Below, piece by piece: positions 11,941 to 24,130 of a stretch of 64,000 nt of DNA. Made by a program: the position numbers and the translations under genes. The notes below the pieces were generated by a model. That model had not been told where the DNA came from. It did not search any database and saw only the letters and a list, made by a program, of their open reading frames with translations. The DNA is from Toxorhynchites rutilus septentrionalis (Eukaryota; Arthropoda; Insecta; Diptera; Culicidae). Within the stretch, counting starts at the first letter, position 1; each line of letters begins with the position of its first letter. The stretch lies in contig NC_073746.1 of assembly GCF_029784135.1 (NCBI RefSeq), positions 288,096,589 through 288,160,588 on the forward strand. Direction: 5' to 3'.

Positions 11941-12090
11941 TATGAAAAAAATGTACACTGAGAAAAAAAATTCTCTGAGAACTGAGACTGAGAAAAAAAA
12001 GTACTCTTTTTTTATTTACAAAATAAAAATTCAATTTGCAATATCCAAAATACATATTTTTTAATTTTTTTTTAATTTTTTCATATAAAA

Positions 12091-12898
12091 TAGAAGTCAT
12101 GTAGAAAATTTAAAAAATGGGCCCAAGATGGTAAAACTATTTTTGACGAAATTTGTGGAACATCGAATTTTTAGGAATTTTCGAAACTTCGAATTTTTGT
12201 ATGTTAGCAATCATTGTTAGCCACAAATTATGAATTCTGATGTGATTTAAAACAAAAAAAGTTTATTATCAATCTCCTCTAAATGCAACCATTCTCGAGA
12301 TATTTAAAAAAATATTTCTAATTTATAATCTTTTTTATAGTAAATAATCTCTTCTAATATGTTTGTCGTGTTATACCGTCATGTTCATGAGATTTTATGA
12401 ATTTTGTTATAATTTCCAACAATTTTTTTGATTGATTGAAGTTTGTATTAAGATAAAAAAGATTTTTTAGTTTCGCTACGTTTTGTATTAAACCACACGT
12501 CTTCGAATGTTTCGTAACGTAACTCCTAAACATATGTCTTTACCATAACGATGTATTTGGAAAAGTTGTTGGAAATTATAAGCGAATTCATAAAATCTCA
12601 TGAACATGATGGTATGACACGACAAACATATTTAAAGGGCCTATTTACTATTAAAAAGACAATAAATTATAAATATTTTTTTTAATATTTCGAGAATGGC
12701 TACATTTAGACGGAGATTGATAATAACCATTTTTGTTTTAAATAACATCAGGATTCATAATTTGTGATTAAAAATGACTGCTAACATACAAAAACTCGAA
12801 GTTTCGAAAGTTACCAAAAAATCGATGTTCTACAAAGTTCGTCAAAAATAGTTTTACCATCTTGAGCCCATTTTTTAAATTATCTGCATGACTTCTAC
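12091..12898. repeat. Fold-back element: 0.8-kb imperfect palindrome
   Basis: The left arm (from AGAAGTCATGTAGAAAATTT at about 12092) and the right arm (ending ...GCATGACTTCT near 12897) are inverted copies of about 330 bp. Paired landmarks include CAAGATGGTAAAACTATTTT with its inverse, CATAATTTGTG, ATCTCGAGAA-type and CATGAACATGA blocks. The spacer is roughly 150 bp. A single-arm relative is at 26585-26965. Long inverted arms with no coding sequence fit a fold-back type non-autonomous transposon. Confidence 0.75.
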
Positions 12899-13995
12899 TT
12901 TTTTCAAAAAATCATAACTTTTGAACTACTGAACCGATTCAGATGAAAAATATTACGCATGCAAGAAAAACTGGGTTTTGTTTTCGTAATTATTGTTTGT
13001 ATTTGTTTTTTATAGTTTACATGATCGGGACCAATGGTGCTATTTACTTTGATATTTCTCCTTGAAAGCTGAATTTTTCTTTACATAACGTATCCAAAAT
13101 TCAGAAAAGTGCTATTTTTCGTTTTTGAGTTATGGTTTTTAAAAGTTAACAAGTTTTCAGTCGTCGTTCAATATTCCTATGCGACTAGATTAGATCTCTG
13201 CAACTAGAATCCAATTTTGTTCCGCACACTTGATATTTTTTAAAGAAGACTAGCTCATTGGCTTCAATTTTATACGTCGGTCATCTGAATCACTTCAATA
13301 TTTCAAATTGTTCAAGAGAGTTTTTGAAAAAAGTAATTTTTGGAAAAAAAAAAAAGGAGAAAAGTTGTTTTTTCTGACCATCCAAAATGGAAATGAACAT
13401 CCTCATGGAAAAAAATAGAAAATAAGGGTCTAATATTTAGCGACAAGAAACGAACAACCACTTTTCACGAAAATCTGAGAAACATTATATCGGTTTGGCA
13501 TGGAATGGATGTATATCGACATCGAAAATATTTTGTTTTGCCGTTATAGCGAATCATTTTAGGCCGTGATCGAAAATGTGCCTTAATTGAAGAGGGCCGT
13601 TATAGCGAAATGCCGTATTAAGAGCGGCCGTACAGCGAGGTATGGGTGTAAACAAATGAACAACCTGTCCATTATACCCCCACTGTCCGTCTTACCCGTG
13701 GTTCCCCCATATATGCTCTAACGATGGATTCGACGACACCAATGCTTAGTCGAGTTTTGTGGAACCGATTCCAATGATTTTCATGGCCAGTGTTCGGTCT
13801 AAGCTACCGCCATAGCGTGTCCTAATGAAAATATTCATGCATGCTGGAACACATGAGAAATCCGCTTGGAGTCACTCATCCATCCCAGCGGGCAGAGGAA
13901 GTATACGCATATGAATGCTATTTCGAAACGCCCCGTGTCTGGGTACACTGATTTCAAACGCGCCCGCGAGGAACGCGAAACTCGGATCGTATATA

Positions 13996-14413
13996 CAGGT
14001 AAACTTCGATATAACGTACATTTCACTTTCAAAATTGTACGTTGTATCGAATTGTACGTTATATCGAAGCATAATAAAGTACTCACAAATGTAGTCTATG
14101 ATACATTATTGTGTTGCTGTTTTAGTAAAGTTAATGAATAACTTCAATCAGAAGACGAAGCCAGCCTTTCTCATGATGTTTCCCTTCGTACTGTTGATTG
14201 AAGCTTGATTCATTTAGAATTCGGAATCACAAAACCAGCTGTATTTCGGGATTGATTGAAGGTACGAAACTTTTTTTAGCATCACAATACAGATAATTCA
14301 TTGTTCTATCAGGAAAAAAAAATATTGAAATTTTTTTTCCTTTACACTTTAGAAATGTGTACGTTATATCGAGTGACGTTATATCGAGGGTACGTTATAT
14401 TGAAGTTTCCCTG
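13996..14413. mobile_element. TA-flanked pogo-type MITE, CAGGTAAACTTCG family
   Basis: The left end CAGGTAAACTTCGATATAAC at 13996 pairs with ...ATATTGAAGTTTCCCTG ending at 14413, and TA flanks both sides. The subterminal motif GTACGTTATATCGA is repeated several times near both ends, a likely transposase-binding array. The interior (AATTCGGAATCACAAAACCAG onward) matches 56765-56900, which lies next to a pogo-like transposase relic, so this MITE probably derives from that larger element. Confidence 0.85.
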
Positions 14414-14415
14414 TA

Positions 14416-15959
14416 TCGCCGATTAAATGTAATCAATTTGTAGGTTAATTAATCGAGACCGAAAGGAAACATAGAAAAACAGGCCGATAGGATGTGTGAT
14501 GTGTTATCGTTGCTGCCAGCGGACGTAATCGTAATCTAATGAGTAGACAAATATACTGCTCTTATTGACACAGAGGTCGGCAGTCGCTGCCGTTGCTATC
14601 AAATGACATATAGACAGCGAGCGACCTTCCAAAGAAGCCGTCTTCGTGAAGCTCTTCCTGATTACTCGGTTAGTTATGCTTCACAAATTTCCTCTTAAAA
14701 AAGTAAGCCAGTTTCCATACACTACATCTAATAGTATGAAATCGCTCATAGTGAACGGATGCAATTTAGGCCATAAATGTGCTCCGGAGCCCATGCGACG
14801 TGGGTCTTCTTGGGAAAACAGAAAACCTAACAGTGCTCCAAGCGCACTCGCTTCTGCAAGTGCCGACAACACCCGCCTTTCTGAAGGAAAGACCGGCTGT
14901 GATATTTTCGCGATAAATAGCGGATGATCAACATTGCTGTCTAGCTAGGGCAGAGGAGTTAGCGGTGGGAACCAGTGCCAAAGCAATTACAACGTACGCT
15001 GGTCAAACTAGTTGGATTAGTTTGAACTAGCGGAACGCATTAAATATGTTTGTGCAGCGCGGGAATAGAAAGTAGAACCGTGCGGTTTCGGAGCACAGGA
15101 GGAAATGCTGGTACTGATTTCAAGATCATTGGTAGTTGAAGAAATAAATATGTTTGCGGTCAATCAGTGGATATCGCTGAAATGAATATGGTAGCAGTGG
15201 CAAATGGCTCAGAGCAGCTGACTACGGCGGGAATGTTTTTTTACATGTTTAAAACATTCGAAATATATTTTACAACGCAGAGCGAGCAGGTGATCTCTGT
15301 TGCTTTCGTATTTATGAAACTCGGGTCGATAATTATTGGATACATTGGAACAAATCTTCTCGACGTAGAACTGTTACTTATGACGAAAAATAATTCCATT
15401 ACGACTGCCTTAAGCGAAAAAAAAGCATTTCTAAAAGCCGGCCTACCAGGAAACTCAACCAGGGTATTGCCTTGTACCTTGTCGGATCACAAGAGTGTCA
15501 TCTATAACAAGCTATCGGGAGAGAATATTCAACTGGATGTTTTTCCATCACCGTTCTTATAGCTCAGACCTTTTCTCATTCGGACTACCACTTGTTCTGA
15601 TCTATGGAGAACGCTTTTTCCGGGATACACTGCACTTTAGAAGAGGGTATTAAAAATGTTCTGATTCTCACCTAATTTCAAAAGAAAGAAGTTTGTTTTA
15701 TATACATTTTTTTTTGATTATGAATCGTTTAGAATGAGGATCATATGTGATGAGAGTTATTGAACTTCTTTTTTGTTTCGAACTCTGTTGGCTTAAACTG
15801 GCTCTACTTCAAAAAGTACGCTTCGTAGCACGATTCTGTTGCTTCAATTTGAAAGATGAGAAAATTGTGTAACATCTAAATTAGTGGATTTCTATAACAC
15901 TTTGGAAGTGGAAACTTATAAGTTAGAGTATTAGAGTTATAAGTGTTACTATCAATTTT
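14416..15959. other. Non-repetitive segment, no supported gene
   Basis: Plus-strand frames at 14646-14927 and 15167-15562 (93 and 131 codons) show no domain, signal or splice context I can recognise. No transposon similarity is seen. The block may be intronic single-copy DNA. Confidence 0.4.
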
Positions 15960-16198
15960 AATCCAAAAATGCATAATAAACATGATTGTTTCTATCAACC
16001 AAATTGAAGCTCTCTAACTACTTTACAATTTGTTATTTGACACCTAATTTTTATCTTTCTTAATTTCGCTGCAACAATTCCTGGTGTTTTTTTACGATTT
16101 TTACACGACTATACTACATACTATGAAATATTACATTTTTTCTTGTAATGAGTTATATTTGAAATATAAAAAAAATATTTTTTTTCAAATTGTATATA

Positions 16199-17202
16199 CA
16201 TCCAGTCACTAAAGTTCCCAGTGGAACTTTTGGCTTCTCAACGTAGGTATTACTTGCGTCATTTTTATTAGTAGTACACCTATCCCCCTATTTACACGGT
16301 ACCTGTTTTACACGATTTCGCTTTTACACAGTTTATGAAATAACAAATTTAGAAAAACTTGAAAAATGTATATATGTAGTTCATATGTAAGCAAATAGAA
16401 TAGGATCATAGTTTTGACTACGATTGCGATTTTATGTCCCTGAACTGGCAAGTTATCAATTTGCTATTACTTTTGGAGTTTTGATGTGTAATTTGTGTAA
16501 ATTCTTCAAGATGTTAGAATGCCAAGACAAAAATGAAAAGTAAAAGAAAGTTATATTTATCGGCTTTCGGCAGGAAATCTCTTTAATAAATTTAAGGATA
16601 AATAGAGCAAAACAAATCTACGCAGCTGTTAATTGAATCTTTTATCACTAGGTCTGAAGTCGAATCTGAGATCTTCCCGAATTCGTCGACTGTTGAACCA
16701 GAATCACATCAGGAATGCTCAAGTGGTAAGGATGACTTTATACTAATCAGAATAAAAATACTGATAGTTCCTAAAAGTGGTGATAGCGAATAAACTATTT
16801 AGTTTCTTGAAGAATTCTTTGTTTATTTGTATCCAGAACCTATAATCAATTTCATAAGCTGTTTTTATAATTGTTTCACTTAAATAAATGATTGAATTGA
16901 GTATATATTGAGAGTTTATTTCGTTTTACACGGTTTTATATAGCAAAATCTAAGATTTCATTCTACACGGTTTTATCGGGAACCTATCTTCAGTGTAAAT
17001 CGAGGGATAGGTGTATTTAGTTGAGATTTCTATGTCGTATAACACGCCTTGAATGTAATGTGGCAAGCTCTAGAAAACGCGTGACCACAGTGCAAGTCGG
17101 AAGAAATTTCCTTGACGAAAAATTACCCCGTCCAGAACGGGAATCGAACCCGAACCCCCGGCATGATAATATGGGACGCTAACCGCTCGGCCAAGGGAGC
17201 AC
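16199..17202 (-). mobile_element. tRNA-derived SINE, copy 2, split by a MITE
   Basis: The tRNA-like head lies at the high-coordinate end with an A box (TGGCCGAGCGG) and B box (GGTTCGATTCC) on the minus strand. Target-site duplications CAAATTGTATATA (16186-16198) and CAAACTGTATATA (17203-17215) differ by one base and belong to the surrounding CAGGTCGG element. A 737-bp MITE interrupts the body at its TTATTAGTA...TTAGTTGAG position. Without the MITE the SINE would be about 265 bp, like the copy at 53612. Confidence 0.85.
16277..17013. mobile_element. TA-flanked MITE, CACCTATCCC family, inside SINE copy 2
   Basis: The left end CACCTATCCCCCTATTTACA (16277) is matched by the inverse of ...TGTAAATCGAGGGATAGGTG (ending 17013), with TA on both sides. 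The motif TTTTACAC(A/G)GTTT recurs inside each end. The other SINE copies read straight across the insertion point (ATTAGTACTTAGTTGAG), giving an empty site. No transposase is encoded. Pogo-type is inferred from the TA target and the CCTCGATT-like end. Confidence 0.85.
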
Positions 17203-17571
17203 CAAACTGTATATAATCGGGTCTAAAATTGAGCTTGAGCTTGAGCTTGGGTAGACGGTACACTTCGTAGTTGCTCTCCGAAACAAATTGCGAAATTGTA
17301 CAATGAACACACCGAATGACGCTTGGGAATAGCAAATCACTCTCATTGTGCAAGTTTCGGTGAATAAAACTTTAAATAGTCAATAACGACGCTGACCACC
17401 TCCGTACAGTCACCAGGGGAAGGGAGAGAATGTTAGTACATTCGCCACCCGAAGGCCAGAAGCTACTATGCTACATGCTACTATAGAGATCCGTCATTCG
17501 CAGGTGAAGTTGTATATAATCGAGTCTAAAATTGTATATAATCGAGTCAGTATATAATCGAGTCCGACATG

Positions 17572-18904
17572 TACTTGAAAACGGAACGGTAGTTAATAGT
17601 ATAGTGTTGTATTTTCCAAAGCCTCAATCGTTGCTGATTTATACCAGAGACTTTACGTAACCCCGAAAAAACATTGTCAAGAGATATCAAATTATTAAGT
17701 TATAGGTCCAAAAAGATAAATTGATCTCCAAACTTGCCTCTCAATTGGTCCATTGTTTCGCTTACTGTGCGGCAAGGCAAGTAAAGCTGTTTTGTAGGAA
17801 CTACATATCGGCCAGAACGCAATAAAATAGTAATTTGCGGAACTCATTTTTCACAGAATTTTGACTTTAAATTGAATTTTGAATTTAATGATTTGTAAAC
17901 ATTGCTCTGAAGTTTCTTGATACAGAAAAAGTAAATATGACCAATTTAAATTACAACTAATCTTCTAAAAGGGTGCATTCAAAATTATTGATAATTTTGT
18001 CGAAAAATCTCAAATCTAAATCGAAAAATGGATACATGTCTGGTTAAAATATGATGTTTGGCAAAGTTGTTGAAAAATCAATTAACTCAATTAACGAAAC
18101 ACAACATTTTGAATAGACTGTTAAAAAATATTACTCAAAACTAAAATTTAATATTAAAAATGTCTATAAGTCAAAACACCTCCCTTTCAAAAAAACTTTT
18201 TTGTATATTTTTATTGGAAAACCTTTTCAATTTAACAACGTTTGACGTATAGCGGTGCCGTGCAATAAAAATATACAACAAAATATAGGGGGGGGATGGT
18301 TTTGAGATATAAAAGTTTTTGTATTTTATAGAATAGGCACCTGAATGATATGTAGAAAAATAATAAAATCATAACCATATTAGTAAAATGTTTATAGTAT
18401 ACTTTTTATTAATTTATAGTACGGATGATTTCACTGCAGTCTTATGTGAAACCCATATAATATGACTTTGTGTTAATTTAAGTTAAGTGATAATGTTGTC
18501 AATTAGTCTTCAAAATAAAAAAAAAACTAGATCATGTTAAAAGTTGTCTACAAACTGAGTTAGATCTTCATTTCATAATTTATCCGCAAGTTGGGCACCG
18601 CAAGGAACTCAAAAACATTGCGTTGGGCGACGAATATGTTAAATTGGTCATATGATAAGGAAAATTGTGATTTTGGATGGCTTGCATCATATGTACCAAG
18701 TTTCAAAAAACACGAAGAGGGCGCGTCAAATTTTTGGCCGTTTATCGCCTGATTTGACGTGGAATTGTTCTTTAGCTTCAGTTCCAAATTTTCAGCAAAA
18801 CTGCTACCAAAAAGTGGTATGTGAAAACAACAGCACACGAAACTAACTAGATATTGTTCGCGCCCGAAAGCATCGTAGGAACCTACATCGTCGTCATCAT
18901 ATCA
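17572..18904. other. AT-rich segment with fragments of dispersed repeats
   Basis: No gene is recognised. About 18641-18700 (TTGGTCATATGATAAGGAAAATTGTG and, further on, TGTACCAAGTTTCAAAAAA, quoted in parts) resembles 46115-46185. The stretch around 18030-18080 looks like an inverted relative of 50480-50540. A 92-codon minus frame at 18560-18838 is not supported as a gene. Confidence 0.4.
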
Positions 18905-19425
18905 AGTAGTATTCGTTCTCAGGGCAACGTTGTCAAATCAAGAAAATCGGAAGCAAAAAATCAAGCATCGGACGCATAATTCGTTGTACAGCCAAGTATT
19001 CTTATTTCTATTGAATACAAATGGAACTGATTGCATGTGCCAATCCACCAATCAGAACGCGGTATACAGAGCATTACTCTGGCACCGTGGATATTCGACT
19101 TCCACGTTGATGTTCCTGGTTGGTCGGGTTTCTAAAAAAAAGCGAAGCGAAAATTGCAATGAAAAAAAGACTTTCTTTTGTGCCATTCTAGAGGCATTTC
19201 GGACATGGAAAATCAACGTTCAACATATCTCGCTTTCGATTCGTATGGAACATAATTTCCATGCTTTTGGATGTATACTGCAGCTTTGAGTCGTTTTGAA
19301 ATAGATTGTCGAGTTTCTCCCAATGACCCTGTAACCTCTGTTTGCATTTGACGAAATTTTTGATCGAGTAATGACTCTAATTCTTCGTCTTCAAACTTTT
19401 TCGGTTGACCAGGACGCATTTTTAT
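18905..19425 (-). pseudogene. Mariner transposase relic, N-terminal and central parts
   Basis: On the minus strand 19425-19213 encodes a mariner helix-turn-helix region: FEDEELESLLDQ, SLGETRQSISKRLKA, IQKHGNYVPYESKAR. A stop follows in ARYVER. The frame then continues with SEMPLEWHKRKSFFH and FRNPTNQ, so the first catalytic segment (normally GDEKW) has been lost. Traces of GARVMLCI follow in another frame. It belongs to the same broad mariner type as 11401-11726 and 38316-38690, not the MEQNKEK type. Confidence 0.8.
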
Positions 19426-19429
19426 CTTT

Positions 19430-21707
19430 AACACTAAAATCACTATTCTTAAATCGTCCAAACCAATCCCTACTAAATCTACGCCACTATTTTTCTTAAT
19501 GCATAAAATTAACATATATCATTTTGATGTAGTTAACCGGATCGAAATATATTTTAGTTATGGAATATGTACTATTTTCAAGTAAATACTACATTTAGGT
19601 CTATGTAGTGTCTAAGTAAATGTTATATTCAAGCAAAACTGAATTTCCGAATATAACATTTACCTGAAAATAAATTTTACATCCGGAAAATTTGTATTCG
19701 GATAAATGCAATTCGAGTAAATGTTTTTTAGGTAAATGTAATGTAATCCCCATGCTAGTCTCATCCTAGCCCTTAGGAAGCTTCAGTGAGCGTAGAGGAC
19801 TCCCAAAATAGCCGCGTTTGGAATCCGTCCGTTTTGGTTGTTTTTTTTCTACTTGAAATTAAGTTTATTGATTGTAGTAAATAGTCACATTTCCTCAGAC
19901 AATTGATAGCTCTAGGAGAATAATCGAAAGTTGACCAAAATAGTTCATTTCCTCTGTTCAATTCAATTGATTTTGAAAGTATCAAAAGTAGTATTCCAAC
20001 AAAACTAGATTAGCATAAAATACTACTCAATGGACTATAAATATATTGAAAACTCCGTATAATGATTTGGAAAAAATAATTTAAGCATTGAAGACGGACG
20101 TTATCGCAATAACAGGTTTCATGCCTTCAATTAATAAAAAAGAGAAGATTGATAAATATTAAAAAAAAAAACACTAACTTTAAAGTTTTTACTTACTAAA
20201 ATGTTAATTTAAAAAATGATGAACAAATTTGCATAACGCTAATAATTTGGGTTTTTGACCCCCTCCCTCACTTAATTAACGCAACATATGATAAGTAATG
20301 CAACCTTGGCGCCCCTCCCCCTCACGACTCTTAACAGAATCGTTCCGTAGAACTTTTTTTTTCATCAAATATGATCCTCTTTTACCTCCTGAAGATTCAG
20401 AGTAAGCCCGTAAACACCCTATATGTTCTGCTTTCATACAATTTTGTTATATTTCTATCCAAATTTTGCCATATCTTGGCACGTTAGGAACTAAGCTAAC
20501 GCATTGCACTGTTAGTCTTTCTCTCATAAATATACAAATTCAGCAAAGCTTCCAATAATTAACCATGCCAAACAAGTATAAACCTCAACTGCAGTTGATT
20601 TTACTGACTCTAAATTTTAAATTAAATGCCTAATGAAAATACTGCTCCTAAGATACACTGCAATCGAAACAGATTCTACCCACCCGGCAAATCCGACTGT
20701 TTATTGCTGTATTTGTACACAGTCTCGGAGAAGCTTTAAAGCAGTTTGCGAAAATGCAAATTATGGAGAAAGTTATTCACAGCAATCAGGCAGTCTAAAG
20801 GATGTCTGTCTCACTTTTTGCAATCTGCTTGTTCAAGATGAAGTGTGCGATTTCTGAAGTGCGTTTTTGTTTCTTGCCAAATAACGTGCCTGTAGCTGTA
20901 ACTCTGCCTAGGTAGTATATTCAAAAGTTTCTGCTCTATCACTTTCGGGCTGGCGGTGTGACCTAAACAGAAACTCTCACGAGCCGACCGTTCGCTCGAA
21001 TTCTGAGTACCGCAATAAAATAGTCAGACCTGCTCAATTTAAACGACGTACATAAGGCAGGAACAAACGGCTTATTATAAAATAACTCCGACCCATTTCC
21101 CTACCCGACGTCAACGTCGAAGGTTGATGAAGGCATGAAGCATTTCATTAATCGGGCCACCAATTGTAACTCCATCGTCTGGCAAGGGCAATTGTTGACT
21201 TTCTGCTGGCTTCCTCGTTCAGTGGAAGAAGCTGCTGTTCGCAACTGAGCACTTCAGTTCGAATTTATGTATAACACAATCAATTTGACCTATATTCCGG
21301 TGTGCGTCCTCAGCTAGGGACCCAGCGCTCTTGTATTCAAATGAATGAAGCAACCATCCGCCAATAATCCGTTATGGCCTCTTCCCCAACTGTGCACAGC
21401 TGGAAGACGCCCCGCCTGATTATGGGTTCCACTAAACTGGATGCAAACAACAACACACCACACGGCGAACGTACGTACGCTTTGCCATTGCACTTGGACA
21501 TAAGTTGGTTTCGAGCATTGGGCATTCAGCGGTACACATTTGAAACTATCCCCCTTCAACTGTGCCCTCTTCCGCGTGTATTGGCCTCTATCTAGTGATG
21601 CGGAGGAAAGAGATATTGCTTTTGAATCTCGCGTAAAAATAAAACCCGGTTTGACGGGGCATCAAAAAACATGGGTAGCAAGTTTTGAATCTATATATTA
21701 GGTTGGG
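19430..21707. other. Intergenic or intronic segment, partly transposon-poor
   Basis: 19430-20300 is very AT-rich with nothing recognised. 20600-21650 is less AT-rich and has no repeat match within the window. Small frames at 20633, 21314 and 21374 lack any recognisable domain. The right edge is the TA before the mariner at 21708. Confidence 0.4.
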
Positions 21708-22385
21708 GAAGCAGTTATTCATTATTTTCTCGTTAGCTGGTTTTAGTGATCAATATCTCGCGTAATATCGATCATACAATATTAAGTTTAGGCTCGTTGT
21801 GAAGATTTCACACTAAAAAACATCTGGTTTTTTGTTTGTTCCATGCAATTGTGAGTTACGAGATGTTAACGATGAAGGTCAACCAAGAGAAAATTTTGTA
21901 CATTTTACACTTTTTATTTTATAAATGCGAAAACGCAAGCCAGGCCGCTAAAATTGTGATTGATTTTTATGGTGTCGATAATGCAACAGTAAAATACGTG
22001 CAATTTAATTTGTTTTAAATTTTTTTTTAATTTTTTAAAAAAATTTTCACTGCAATACACTAAATAATGATTTCTACTGTCAACAAATAGACCGTCTGAA
22101 GCTAGCTATTATCCAGAAACGTTCAGAATCGGGTAACAGAAGAGGTATTGTGTTCCATCAGGACAACGCAAGGCCACACAATTCCGAGAGCTCGATTGGG
22201 ATGTTTAATGCATCCACCATATAGTTCGGACCTGGCGCCAAACGATTATCACCTTTTTCTCGTATTGAAAAATTTCCAAATTTCCAGAGCCCTCTATGAT
22301 AGAGACATTATGAAGCTACCTTAGAATGGCAACAAATTTTCCAACAAAACGGTGTATATTTGACCCAAATTGGACAAACATAAGC
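21708..22385 (+). pseudogene. Mariner element with internal deletion
   Basis: The terminal TTAGGTTGGGGAAGCAG at 21708 follows a TA. An N-terminal transposase piece reads VNQEKILYILHF and NASQAAKIVIDFYGVD (about 21863-21995), but the central part is missing. From 22085 the C-terminal half resumes: QQIDRLKLA, VFHQDNARPH, then in other frames PPYSSDL and a terminal WQQIFQQNGVYLTQIG. The C terminus ends near 22378, where a Helitron fragment begins. It is closely related to the 37585-38086 deletion derivative. Confidence 0.85.
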
Positions 22386-22389
22386 ATAT

Positions 22390-22905
22390 CATACAAACGA
22401 AACACAAATTTCTGCTTAACCCGAAAACTAATCAAGCAAATGGAACCAAATTTAGCATGTAAGGGGTTTTAGGGGGCACGAAACGTTTCTATGGTAAATA
22501 GACACACCTCCCCCTTCTCTAAGGGGAGGCTGCCATACAAATGAAGCATAACTCAAGAACTAATCAAGCAAACCGAACCAAATTTGTCATGTGGAGGTGT
22601 TAGGGGGCAATAAATGTTTCTATGTTAGTTTGACAATCCTCCACCCTCTCTAAAGGGGGGTGGGGAAGTGGGGATGAATAACTCGAGAACTAATCAAGCA
22701 AATGAAGCCAAATTTGGCATGTGGAGATTTTAGGGGGCATGAACGTTTCTAAGATGTTTCTAAGGTTTCTAAGGTAATACTCTAAGGTTTCTAAGGTCCT
22801 CCCACCTCTCTAAGGCGAGACGGTCATACGAATGAAACACAAATTTCTGCATAACTCGAGAATTAATCAAGCAAATGGAACCAAATTGGGGGGAATGGTG
22901 GTTTT
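22390..22905 (+). mobile_element. Helitron fragment: about four tandem units
   Basis: Repeated blocks each carry CATAACTCGAGAACTAATCAAGC, AACCAAATTTGGCATGTGGAG and a poly-pyrimidine/poly-purine hairpin (CTCTCTAAGGGG-type), quoted in parts. These are the internal tandem units of the Helitron family at 39289, 50979, 51974 and 59251, here in the opposite orientation. Neither terminus is preserved. Confidence 0.7.
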
Positions 22906-23280
22906 AGGTGGGCTTACAGTTCACAGTGATTATTGTTAACTTGGATCGGATAACACAACCTCTGTTGTGTTGAATTCATTCTATGAGGACCTTAACTTAA
23001 TTCCCGCCTCCAAATGTTGGATGGTGATGAAAACAGTTCTCTTGGTCGTTTTTCTTTTTTCGTAATTTTGACAATTCTCGTAAACAACTGTTTTTCGGTT
23101 TATGAAAATTGGAACGTGATAGTGTTTTTACGACACATGGTTCTGTACTGCTTTGGTTAAAAAAAAAGTGTAGCATCTATTACTTGAAGAAGGTTAAGAT
23201 AATCAAGTTCCATCGCCAGCAACAAAGAGTGATTCGAAAATACGGATTTTATTATTGAATGGAAACTTATCTCGAATGTT
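22906..23280. other. Spacer, nothing recognised
   Basis: No coding or repeat feature is recognised between the Helitron fragment and SINE copy 3. Confidence 0.4.
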
Positions 23281-23489
23281 CTTCTTCGTTCTCAACGTAG
23301 AAATACGTCATTTTTATTAGTACCTAGTTGGAATTTAAATATTGTTTATTGTTAATTTATCAGATTTGTATGACGAATAACACCAGTGCCAGTCGAAAGA
23401 ACGACAAATCTCACGGCCAGAACGGGAATCAAGCCCGAACCCCCGGCAAGGTAGGTGTAACGCTAACCACTCGGCCACGGAAGCACTCG
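23281..23489 (-). mobile_element. tRNA-derived SINE, copy 3
   Basis: The minus strand carries an A box (TGGCCGAGTGG) and a B box with one change (GGCTTGATTCC). Near-identical flanking repeats CTCGAATGTT (23271-23280) and CTCGAACGTT (23490-23499) are its target-site duplication. The body has small deletions and an unrelated AT-rich patch compared with the 53612 copy. Confidence 0.8.
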
Positions 23490-24130
23490 CTCGAACGTTA
23501 GAAGCACTCAATAAAAAGTCATGAGTAACTTAAACTGTTATTCCCAAATTTTTGCGTGGCGTGGGGGAGTTCAAAAGAAAATGAATTGTCACGACTTTTT
23601 CTGTGGTGTATTGTGACTGACAATGAAAATAGAATCTACAAAATGAGTGATCGACTGGAGTGCTTCGGAACCGATATCGACGTGATAATAAACCGGGGGA
23701 GTTAACTGGAACTGTTGATGAATTCAAACAGCATTTATTTAAACATTATAGTCCGGGTTAATTGTTTTTTATCCCATTTGTTTATTTACTCAGGCTCTGC
23801 AGAGCAGAGCAGTATCAAGAGGAGCTTGTATGGATGAAGAGAGGACAGGACTCCAACCGTGAATCGATATTCATCGCTGAGTTTTGAACTCACGATCGAT
23901 CGCTTAGTAGGCGAACGCGCAACCAATGTGGCTACGAAGATCCTCCGGATTAATTGGATGTATCCACCGAAAAGTTGAAGTTTACAGAAAGTTAATACTA
24001 ATGGTTCAACTTAAATATAAGAACAATTGTCCTACAATTGTCCATCTATTTTCCAATCAATTAATATTCTATATTTAGTGGTTACGCTAGGTGGAATTGA
24101 AAAGATCAAATTTCTTAGTGAACACTGCTC
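23490..24130. other. Spacer with no recognised feature
   Basis: No supported coding sequence. Small minus-strand frame at 23530-23727 has no domain. The segment ends at the mariner fragment. Confidence 0.35.

Larger units (their letters stand above)
11042..13648. mobile_element. TA-flanked DNA element, CACCCATACC family, copy 1 (2.6 kb, with nested insertions)
   Basis: The left end CACCCATACCTCGCTTTATG at 11042 is mirrored by ...CAGCGAGGTATGGGTG ending at 13648, and a TA dinucleotide flanks each side. TA target sites and CTCGCT-type ends fit the pogo/Tigger branch of Tc1/mariner. No transposase of its own is left. A mariner fragment (11401-11726) and a long palindrome (12091-12898) sit inside. 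A shorter relative at 27432-27812 shares both the left 300 bp and the right inner block (GCCGTTATAGCGAATCATTTT), which indicates the original small size. Confidence 0.8.
9617..13697. mobile_element. Possible outer inverted-repeat element with nested insertions
   Basis: GGGGGTAAGACGGACA at 9617-9632 is partly matched in inverted orientation by TGTCCGTCTTACCC at 13684-13697. The CACCCATACC element (11042-13648) lies wholly between them. The shared core is only 14 bp and no target-site duplication was confirmed, so the pair could be fragments of one repeat family and not the ends of a single element. Confidence 0.3.
15960..17571 (-). mobile_element. TA-flanked CAGGTCGGACTCG family element, inverted copy split by a SINE
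   Basis: Read on the minus strand this copy starts at 17571 with CATGTCGGACTCGATTATAT (flanked by TA), matching the left ends at 27006 and 40559. Its inner part at 15960-16198 matches 27100-27270 (TTAATTTCGCTGCAA and ACGATTTTTACAC blocks, inverted). It is interrupted by a SINE (16199-17202) and, at about 17228-17505, by an unassigned 280-bp segment starting with an AGCTTG repeat. The distal end is not found. Confidence 0.7.

Noticed and set aside
15167..15562. 131-codon plus-strand open frame as a host gene
   Set aside because: No recognisable domain, no splice context and no similarity to anything I know; length is compatible with chance in this composition.
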